Source: Burkholderia sp. Nafp2/4-1b (GTDB lineage Bacteria; Pseudomonadota; Gammaproteobacteria; Burkholderiales; Burkholderiaceae). From it: a stretch of DNA of 64,000 bases. Each line of letters starts with the position of its first letter. Within the stretch, counting starts at the first letter, position 1. The DNA lies in NCBI RefSeq assembly GCF_003635165.1, contig NZ_ML058610.1:167813-231812 (forward strand), in the 5' to 3' direction. This document shows positions 58,393-64,000 of this stretch, one piece after another. The notes beneath the pieces are model-generated. The model worked only from the letters and a program-made list of their open reading frames with translations. It was not told where the DNA came from and ran no database searches. Position numbers and translations under genes: made by a program.

Positions 58393-58539
58393 ATGGACGA
58401 AAGACCAACTCGCATGCCCCCGCCCGAGCAAGTGATGAGCCCGGATCCGGAACCCGTCGGCGTGGAATTTCTCGCCGAATTGCCCGAGCATGTCCGGGCA
58501 TTCTTCGACGAGCAGCACAAGCTGTACTCGCCGAAGTGA
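58393..58539 (+). CDS. Small acidic protein (48 residues)
   Basis: A short gene with GGAGA 7 nt before ATG 58393. It encodes MDERPTRMPPPEQVM, then PVGVEFLAELPEHVRAFFDEQHK, then LYSPK. The ribosome site, amphipathic helix and acidic composition argue that it is real; I do not recognise a family. It is divergent from the metal cluster, 197 bp from its first gene, and could share its regulation. Confidence 0.5.
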   Translation: MDERPTRMPPPEQVMSPDPEPVGVEFLAELPEHVRAFFDEQHKLYSPK

Positions 58540-58566
58540 ACCTACGTTCGGTTCCGTAACCGTCAC

Positions 58567-58668
58567 GTGTCGATCGATATCGTGCGGTTCATCGCTGCGT
58601 TTTCGGCGCAGATCGCTTCGCATCCGGGCTGCAATGGCCTGACGGTGCTGGATCAGCTCGCCCGCTGA
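58567..58668 (+). CDS. Possible mini-protein (33 residues)
   Basis: A GTG-started frame (VSIDIVRFIAAFSAQIASHP, then GCNGLTVLDQLAR) lies 27 bp after the previous small gene. No ribosome site is seen. It could be a real small ORF or chance. Confidence 0.2.
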   Translation: MSIDIVRFIAAFSAQIASHPGCNGLTVLDQLAR

Positions 58669-58759
58669 TTCTCCTGTCGCGTCGTTCCGCCGCGCGACTG
58701 TCTTCGTCTATCCTTCTGGTTTTCCCTCTCCGGCCCGCCCGGCTCTCCCGATCGCTCCA

Positions 58760-59353
58760 ATGAAACAAGCTCTTCGTGCCAGCCTTGCTGTCGCCGCGCT
58801 CGGCGCTGCCCTATTGTCGCCCCTGCAAGTCGCGCGCGCGGACGGCGACGACACCGCGCTCACCAATCTCGTCGCACTCGCATCGCAGCGGCTTGCGCTC
58901 GCCGAGCCCGTCGCGAGATGGAAGTGGGCGAACCACAAGGAGATCGAGGATCGGCCGCGCGAGGCCGCCCTGCTCACGTCGGTCGAGAAGCGCGCCGCGC
59001 AGTCCGGCGTGGATCCCGCGTTCGCGCGGACCTTCTTCGAAGATCAGATCGCCGCGAGCAAGGACGTGCAGAAGGCGCTCTTCGCCACCTGGCGCGCGAC
59101 GCGGCCGCCCGAAGGCGCAGCGCCCGACCTCGCGACCACCACGCGGCCCGCTCTCGACCAGCTCACGCAAAAGATGCTGGCCGGCCTCGCGCAAGTCGCA
59201 CCGTTGCGCGACGCGCCCGATTGCCAGGCGCGGCTCGCACGCAGCATCGCGAACTGGAAGACGCTCACCCGCTACGACGCCACCCAAACGCAGGCGCTCG
59301 GCACGGCGCTGTCGCATGTCTGCGCAGCCGGTGGCGCCAGCGCGATCGGCTGA
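58760..59353 (+). CDS. aroQ: Secreted chorismate mutase (AroQ-gamma type)
   Basis: A 197-residue periplasmic enzyme. The signal peptide ends near ARADGDD (about residue 28). The all-helical AroQ domain has LVALASQRLALAEPVARWKW and RTFFEDQIAASKDVQKALF, with Arg/Lys/Glu residues typical of the active site; the C-terminal DCQARLARSIANW block fits the gamma subclass. It duplicates the cytosolic activity of PheA. No neighbour suggests why it is exported. Confidence 0.87.
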   Translation: MKQALRASLAVAALGAALLSPLQVARADGDDTALTNLVALASQRLALAEPVARWKWANHKEIEDRPREAALLTSVEKRAAQSGVDPAFARTFFEDQIAASKDVQKALFATWRATRPPEGAAPDLATTTRPALDQLTQKMLAGLAQVAPLRDAPDCQARLARSIANWKTLTRYDATQTQALGTALSHVCAAGGASAIG

Positions 59354-59389
59354 CGACACACGGCCATCGCGCGCCACGGCGCCGCGCGC

Positions 59390-60514
59390 TCAGTCAGCAG
59401 GCGTGAGCGCCGCGAGCGGAATCAGTTGCAGGCCGCGTGCGAGGTGGGTCTGCAGCAGGCGATGGGTATGGGGCTCGAATGGGCTGTCCGTGCCGTCGGC
59501 TGCGAGCCGTGCCGCTGCGTCGAGCGATTCGGCTGCGCCGACGTAGCGCCAGCCGTCGATCACGTGGAACAAGGGGCGCACGCCGCTCGCTTCGAACGCG
59601 ACCGCGCCGTCGAACGGCCAGGGCGCGGCGCCCGCCCGCGCGTGATCGGCGGGACGGCGGTTGTAGGACGGACGCAGACGGGCAATCCACTGCGCTTCGG
59701 CAAGCATCGCGCCCAGCTCGTTGCCGGTCTCCCGCCATTCGACCCGCCGCACCTGCTGCGCCAGCCGCATTTCCTTCGACGACCGGCGCTCGCCGGTCAG
59801 CAACGCGCGCAAGCGCTGCCGCACGCGCACGCTGCGGCCGACATACAGCGCTTCATCGCTCTCCCCGAACAACGCGTACGCACCGCACCCGGCCGGCGCG
59901 GTATCGAGCCACGCCTCGGTCAGCCCGCCCGCAAGACGGAAGTGGCGCGTCGTGCGCGCAATCTGGTCGCGCAACCGCTCGAGGGGCACGATCTCGTGCA
60001 GTTGCCGCCAGAACTGCCACACGAGGTCCGCATCCGCGAGCGCCCGGTGGCGCGCGGCGGGAACGAGGCCATGCCGTTCGATGAGCGCATCGAGGCCGTG
60101 CCGCGCCTCGCGCGGAAACAGCGCGCGCGACAACCTCACCGTACACAGCACGTCCGGATTGAACGCGAGGCCCGCGCGCTCGAATTCGGCGCGCAGGAAG
60201 CCGCGGTCGAAGCTCGCGTTGTGCGCGACGAACAGCTTGCCGTCGAGCCGCTCGAACAGCGCGGTCGCGAGCGACGCGAACGACGGCGCGTCGCGCACCA
60301 TCTCGTCCGAAATGCCCGTCAGCTGCTCGATGAACGGCGGAATCGGCTGCCCCGGATTGACCAGCGTCGTCCACGTCGATACCCCCTGCGGGCCGATCTC
60401 GACCACGCCGATTTCGGTGATGCGGTGCTCGACGGACGAGCCACCGGTGGTTTCAAGGTCGACGAAGACGAGCGGCTGTTCGCTGGCGGGATCGGACGGG
60501 CAGAAATCGGACAT
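59390..60514 (-). CDS. DnaQ-like exonuclease fused to a GIY-YIG endonuclease domain
   Basis: A 374-residue two-domain nuclease. Residues 10-175 are a DEDDh 3'-5' exonuclease (FVDLETTGGSSVEHRITEIG; VAHNASFDRGFL; HRALADADLVWQF). Residues about 205-290 are a UvrC/Cho-like GIY-YIG domain (GAYALFGESDEALYVGRSVRVRQRL, EWRETGNELGAMLAEAQWI). The combination resembles bacterial DNA repair proteins of the Cho/UvrC group. It is isolated and convergent with the chorismate mutase gene (36 bp). Confidence 0.88.
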   Translation of the reverse strand: MSDFCPSDPASEQPLVFVDLETTGGSSVEHRITEIGVVEIGPQGVSTWTTLVNPGQPIPPFIEQLTGISDEMVRDAPSFASLATALFERLDGKLFVAHNASFDRGFLRAEFERAGLAFNPDVLCTVRLSRALFPREARHGLDALIERHGLVPAARHRALADADLVWQFWRQLHEIVPLERLRDQIARTTRHFRLAGGLTEAWLDTAPAGCGAYALFGESDEALYVGRSVRVRQRLRALLTGERRSSKEMRLAQQVRRVEWRETGNELGAMLAEAQWIARLRPSYNRRPADHARAGAAPWPFDGAVAFEASGVRPLFHVIDGWRYVGAAESLDAAARLAADGTDSPFEPHTHRLLQTHLARGLQLIPLAALTPAD

Positions 60515-60622
60515 GAAAAGACAGGGAAACGATGCTTCCGTGAGTATGCACGGCAGACGTGTTCGCGACCAGTCCGAACCCGTGTCGATTCGCCGGTTGC
60601 CGGTTTCGTGTCCCCAAAAAGC

Positions 60623-60646
60623 AAAAAGCCCCCGCGATGCGGGGGC
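60623..60646 (-). terminator. Intrinsic terminator of cspA
   Basis: An 8-bp GC stem (60628-60635 with 60639-60646) followed on the minus strand by TTTTT (60627-60623). Confidence 0.88.
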
Positions 60647-60673
60647 CGGACATGATCGGCAATGCGTGGCGCG

Positions 60674-60877
60674 TCAGGCCGCCTGGATATTCGCTGCCTG
60701 CTTGCCTTTCGGCCCCACTTTCACGTCGAAGGATACGCGCTGGTTCTCCTTCAGCGTTTTGAAGCCTTCCATCCGGATTTCGGAAAAGTGCGCAAACAAA
60801 TCTTCGCCGCCATTGTCGGACGTAATAAAACCGAAACCTTTAGCATCGTTAAACCATTTTACGATACCGGTATCCAT
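60674..60877 (-). CDS. cspA: Cold-shock protein (CspA family)
   Basis: A 67-residue OB-fold nucleic-acid-binding protein. [18 protein letters not shown] and DLFAHFSEI are RNP1 and RNP2. The start ATG (60877) has GGGGA upstream; a GTG 15 bp before would add five residues. The AT-rich upstream region (60878-61200) is a typical long cold-shock leader (inference). Confidence 0.95.
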   Translation of the reverse strand: MDTGIVKWFNDAKGFGFITSDNGGEDLFAHFSEIRMEGFKTLKENQRVSFDVKVGPKGKQAANIQAA

Positions 60878-61268
60878 ACTTTCGTTCCCCACTCGTTTAG
60901 ATCAAAAAAGCTACTGTTATAGCCGCTTCCCGAAATCCCGCAACGGCGCGCCGCACCCACCCCCAGCGCTCCGCCCGGGGACGGAGTGCTGACTTTATAA
61001 ATTGGACAATCCGGGTGCGTCAAGAAAATTTTTAGCGCTTTCTTTATCAAAAAAACGTCAATACCACTGGAATCGGTACACCATCGCCTTTTATTAAATG
61101 ATTCGCATCAAAAACCTGTCAATATTACCGGGATCGGATCATTAATAATCAAAACCATGAAAAACCTACCGGGGACAAATCGGGTCGGTAAAATCATCGG
61201 GTTTTTTCCGGGTTGCGAAAAACATCCGACGTTGCGATGCTGGGACAAGGCAATGGAAGGAGAAGGTC
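60878..61268. other. AT-rich region upstream of cspA (391 bp)
   Basis: Markedly richer in A/T than the surroundings. It holds imperfect direct repeats: TCAAAAAAACGTCAATACC at 61047 and TCAAAAACCTGTCAATATTACC at 61108, plus a weaker third at about 61160. It probably contains the cspA promoter and leader and the promoter of the rightward small gene. Confidence 0.55.
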
Positions 61269-61532
61269 ATGTGGCTGGACGGAATCAAGCGCTTCGCGAG
61301 CCGGCTTGTGCGCGTACGCCGCAAGTCCCGCGCGCTGGCCGAGTCCCGCGAAACGCCGTGCGACACCGAGTTCGACCCGACCTGGCACGGCGATCATTGG
61401 CAGAACCTGCTGGCGTCGCCGCTCGACGCCCGTCACTACGTGATGGAAGACTGGACGTACACGCCGCCGCCAGCCGAAGTCGACGATACGCAGCCGACAG
61501 GCAAGCGCAAGCGGCGCTCGTACATGCAATAG
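61269..61532 (+). CDS. Small hypothetical protein
   Basis: An 87-residue protein of unknown function. A strong GGAAGGAGAAGG ribosome site precedes ATG 61269. It opens with a basic segment (MWLDGIKRFASRLVRVRRKSR), has DTEFDPTWHGDHWQNLLASP in the middle and a basic tail (TGKRKRRSYMQ). No signal peptide or membrane helix. I do not recognise a family. Confidence 0.65.
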   Translation: MWLDGIKRFASRLVRVRRKSRALAESRETPCDTEFDPTWHGDHWQNLLASPLDARHYVMEDWTYTPPPAEVDDTQPTGKRKRRSYMQ

Positions 61533-62040
61533 GGCCGGGATGGCGGAGCAAAAAAAAAGCGCGACTGGGAAGTCGCGCCGACAAAGGTTTGGAGATCTTT
61601 TCCGTCAACGAAAAAGTCTGCTTCGGAAAGCAGAGATCGCAGTATAGCGAGAGAACATCCTTTCATTAGCCATGCTGCACACAAACCTCTATTGCCGATG
61701 TGTCAATAATCGGGCTGGTGCTACTGTGACCCTCAGCTGATCCCGTGTCGCGATCGCGCAACGCCGTCAACGCCCGCTACGCAGTCCTGATGATCTTTTG
61801 CGTCTGCCGAATCGCCGCAAAGCCTTGCTGGCCGCGGCTCGCCGCGCATGCGCGCATTCTTGCTCGATTAGAAATATAGTATTGCTACAAGCGGTTTTCT
61901 CCCCCGCCGGGACGGATCCGTACACTGAAATGGACTTCCGACGAGGTTGCCGCGCCCCACGCGCACGGCGCCGCCGATCCGCGACGCCCGCCGATACCGG
62001 CAGCCGCTGCGATCGGCACCATCCTGTTTGGAGACAGATC
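61533..62040. other. Intergenic region before the porin gene (508 bp)
   Basis: It holds the candidate small RNA on the minus strand and, at 61875-61880 (TATAGT), a possible porin -10. No further gene is supported; a plus frame from 61798 into the porin is leader. Confidence 0.5.
61550..61634 (-). ncRNA. Candidate small RNA with strong intrinsic terminator
   Basis: On the minus strand a TATACT (-10, 61646-61641) is followed 7 nt later by a hairpin TCTGCTT-TCCG-AAGCAGA (61634-61617), an A/T-rich single-stranded part, and a terminator (stem 61578-61571 with 61566-61559, then nine T at 61558-61550). No minus-strand gene precedes this terminator. The -35 region is poor (CTAATG), so transcription is inferred. 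About 85 nt. Confidence 0.5.
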
Positions 62041-63183
62041 ATGAAAAAGACCCTGATCGTCGCCGCATTGGCGGGCGTGCATGCGACCGGCGCCCATGCG
62101 CAAAGCAGCGTCACGCTGTACGGCCTGATCGATGCCGCTATCACGTATACGAACAACCAGGGCGGTCACAGCGCGTGGCAGGAAACGAGCGGCTCGATCA
62201 ACGGCAGTCGCTGGGGGCTGCGCGGCACCGAGGATCTGGGCGGCGGACTGAAGGCGATCTTCACGCTGGAAAACGGCTTCGGCATCAACAACGGCACGCT
62301 CAAGCAGAACGGCCGCGAATTCGGCCGCCAGGCGTTCGTCGGGCTCGCGCACGACAGCTACGGCTCGCTGACGCTCGGTCGCCAGTACGACAGCGTCGTC
62401 GACTTCCTCGGCCCGCTGTCGTTGACCGGCACCCAGTACGGCGGCACGCAGTTCGCGCACCCGTTCGACAACGACAACCTGAACAACTCGTTCCGGATCA
62501 ACAACTCGGTCAAGTACCAGAGCGCGAACTACGGCGGCCTGAAGTTCGGCGCGCTGTACGGCTTCTCGAATTCCACCAATTTCTCGAACAACCGCGCGTA
62601 CAGCGTCGGCGCGGCGTACAGCTACATGGGCTTCAACGTCGCGGCCGCGTACCTGCAGCTGAACAACAACGTGAACTCGCTCGCGCTCGCGGCCAGCGAC
62701 CCCGGCGCAGTGGCCGGCGACTGGACGTTCGCGGCCAGCCGTCAGCGCACGTGGGGCGCGGGCCTCAGCTACGCGTTCGGCCCCGCGACGGCCGGCTTCG
62801 TGTTCACGCAAACGCGCCTCGTCGATTCGGCGAGAATCAGCGCCGGGCAGTCGGGCGTGACGGGCGGCATTCCGCTCGCCGGCGGCACGCGATTCAACAA
62901 CTACGAAGTGAACGGCCGCTACGCGCTGACGCCGGCGTTCTCGCTCGCAGGCTCGTACACGTACACCGACAGCCGACTCGACGGTCAGACACCGAGCTGG
63001 CACCAGTTCAACCTGCAGGCCGACTATGCGCTGTCGAAGCGCACCGATCTGTATCTGCAGGGGGAATACCAGCGGGTCAATACGGACGGCCTGGCGGTCG
63101 GCGCGAGCATCAACGGGCTCGGCACCGCGTCGTCGACGAACAAGCAGATCGCCGTCACGGCCGGCATGCGCCACCGCTTCTGA
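62041..63183 (+). CDS. Gram-negative trimeric porin (Burkholderia OpcP/OmpC-like)
   Basis: A 380-residue outer-membrane channel. The signal peptide is MKKTLIVAALAGVHATGAHA; mature QSSVTLYGLIDAAITYTNN and RWGLRGTEDLGGGLKAIFTLE are the porin_4 family start; the C-terminus ends AGMRHRF with the terminal Phe of outer-membrane strands. GGAG lies 8 nt upstream. It is a single gene with its own terminator. Confidence 0.93.
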   Translation: MKKTLIVAALAGVHATGAHAQSSVTLYGLIDAAITYTNNQGGHSAWQETSGSINGSRWGLRGTEDLGGGLKAIFTLENGFGINNGTLKQNGREFGRQAFVGLAHDSYGSLTLGRQYDSVVDFLGPLSLTGTQYGGTQFAHPFDNDNLNNSFRINNSVKYQSANYGGLKFGALYGFSNSTNFSNNRAYSVGAAYSYMGFNVAAAYLQLNNNVNSLALAASDPGAVAGDWTFAASRQRTWGAGLSYAFGPATAGFVFTQTRLVDSARISAGQSGVTGGIPLAGGTRFNNYEVNGRYALTPAFSLAGSYTYTDSRLDGQTPSWHQFNLQADYALSKRTDLYLQGEYQRVNTDGLAVGASINGLGTASSTNKQIAVTAGMRHRF

Positions 63184-63227
63184 ACTGTGCGACCGGCCGC
63201 GGCCGGTCCGGCAAGCCCCTCAATACA

Positions 63228-63249
63228 AAGCGCCCCAACCGGGGCGCTT
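63228..63249. terminator. Terminator between porin and greB
   Basis: A 9-bp stem (63228-63236 with 63241-63249), loop AACC, with short A and T flanks; probably bidirectional. Confidence 0.7.
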
Positions 63250-63290
63250 CTCATTGCGGGGCCGCATGGTGCGAATGCGCCGCGCGATCC

Positions 63291-63854
63291 TCACGCGTTG
63301 CCGGAGGCCGGATAGCGCACGTCGAGCACGTCGATCGGCTGCGGACCGGCCGGCGTCATCAGTGTGACGGTATCGCCGATCCTCGCCTTGATGAGTGCCC
63401 GCGCGACCGGCGAGATCCAGCTGACGCAGCCGCGATCGAGATCGACCTCGTCGATCCCGACAATCGTCACGGTGTGATCTTCGCCGTCCGGCGTCGCGTA
63501 ATCGACGGTCGCGCCGAAGAACACCTGGTCGACGTTCTCCTGCCGGCTCGCGTCGACGACTTCGGCGAGATCGAGCCGCTTCGTCAGGAAGCGGATCCGG
63601 CGATCGATCTCACGCAGCCGCCGCTTGCCGTAGATGTAGTCGCCGTTCTCCGACCGGTCGCCGTTCGACGCGGCCCACGACACGAGGCGCACGACCTCGG
63701 GACGCTCGACGTCGATCAGGTTCAGCAGCTCGTCCCTGAGCCGCTTGTGGCCGGCCGGCGTGATGTAGTTCTTCGTGCCCGCCGGAATCGCGAGCTGACT
63801 CGGGTCGAGATCGTCGTCGTCGCCGTCCGACTCTTTGACAAACGCCTTGTTCAT
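63291..63854 (-). CDS. greB: Transcription elongation factor GreB
   Basis: A 187-residue factor that rescues backtracked RNA polymerase. The N-terminal coiled coil includes the acidic tip (SNGDRSENGDYIYGKRRLREIDRRI), the C-terminal domain ends with SPVARALIKARIGDTVTL. An additional acidic N-terminus (ESDGDDDDLDPSQL) of about 25 residues distinguishes it from E. coli GreB. Start ATG 63854. Confidence 0.93.
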   Translation of the reverse strand: MNKAFVKESDGDDDDLDPSQLAIPAGTKNYITPAGHKRLRDELLNLIDVERPEVVRLVSWAASNGDRSENGDYIYGKRRLREIDRRIRFLTKRLDLAEVVDASRQENVDQVFFGATVDYATPDGEDHTVTIVGIDEVDLDRGCVSWISPVARALIKARIGDTVTLMTPAGPQPIDVLDVRYPASGNA

Positions 63855-63965
63855 GATGCAGGTTCAATACATGGATGACTGATGCTTGAAGGGTACACGA
63901 ACGCGACCGCGCGCGATCAGGCGACATATTTTGTGGATAAGGCTTCCCTTTTTATACGACTCTGC

Positions 63966-63971
63966 TATACT
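63966..63971 (+). promoter_or_regulatory. -10 element of the partial tRNA gene
   Basis: TATACT, 13 nt before the tRNA 5' end. A weak -35 (TTCCCT) lies 16 nt upstream. Confidence 0.5.
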
Positions 63972-63984
63972 TCCGCTTCTGCGT

Positions 63985-64000
63985 GCGGCTGTAGCTCAGT
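63985..64000 (+). tRNA. 5' end of a tRNA (identity not determinable)
   Basis: GCGGCTG (acceptor) followed by TAGCTCAGT (position 8 onward) is a standard tRNA start. The window ends before the anticodon. Confidence 0.85.

Noticed and set aside
61157..61669. 170-residue plus-strand frame overlapping the 87-residue gene
   Set aside because: It uses a different frame from the gene with the GGAAGGAGAAGG site and runs through the sRNA terminator.

Overview
This window looks like the main chromosome of a Burkholderia, most likely a member of the B. cepacia complex. I infer this from the very high GC content with GC-rich third codon positions, the tmRNA proteolysis tag ANDDTFALAA, the block gyrA - serC - pheA - tyrA - aroA - cmk - rpsA - ihfB - lapA - lapB, several lineage-typical small proteins (DUF4148, DUF2968, DUF2059) and a Burkholderia-type porin. 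Species cannot be fixed from reading alone. I see no insertion sequence, prophage, integrase or CRISPR array; most of the window is ordered core genome.

Layout. 1-6800: end of a histone-deacetylase-like gene, lytic transglycosylase mltB, cysM, a ComEA-like protein and the ADP-heptose/UDP-glucuronate genes (hldD, hldA, ugd). 6855-19581: a long leftward block with lapB-lapA, ihfB, rpsA, cmk, the aromatic and serine genes aroA, tyrA, pheA, serC, a DUF2059 protein and gyrA. 20137-22776: ompA, ubiG, gph and tmRNA (ssrA). 23062-24000: two small exported proteins. 24097-30637: a divergent ModE-like regulator and the NAD-dependent molybdenum formate dehydrogenase operon fdsGBAD. 30646-41485: accessory metabolism (FAD monooxygenase, TPR-glycosyltransferase, MFS transporter, peptidase C26 enzyme, GntR regulator plus amidase). 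41636-46609: dsbB and a purine-catabolic cluster (xdhC, adenine deaminase, guaD). 46700-47494: a manganese exporter under a probable yybP-ykoY riboswitch. 48431-52738: pepN, fbp and tRNA-Thr(CGT). 53596-58195: a four-gene leftward cluster (DUF2946, TonB receptor, Cys/His-bearing beta-propeller, thioredoxin-fold protein) that I read as a metal, probably copper, handling system. 58393-64000: a tiny protein, secreted chorismate mutase, an exonuclease/GIY-YIG fusion, cspA, a candidate small RNA, a porin, greB and the first bases of a tRNA.

How genes work together. hldA and hldD make the heptose of the LPS core while lapA/lapB tune LPS assembly. serC, pheA, tyrA and aroA feed serine and aromatic amino acid synthesis. 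FdsGBAD oxidises formate to CO2 with NAD+, and its regulator is divergently encoded beside two related sequence motifs. Adenine deaminase and GuaD convert adenine and guanine to hypoxanthine and xanthine for a xanthine dehydrogenase whose maturation factor XdhC is encoded just upstream. The items most worth follow-up are the metal cluster at 53.6-58.2 kb, the candidate small RNA at 61.55-61.63 kb, the Mn riboswitch with a visible Shine-Dalgarno-masking helix, and paired operator-like repeats beside fdsR and beside the GntR gene.
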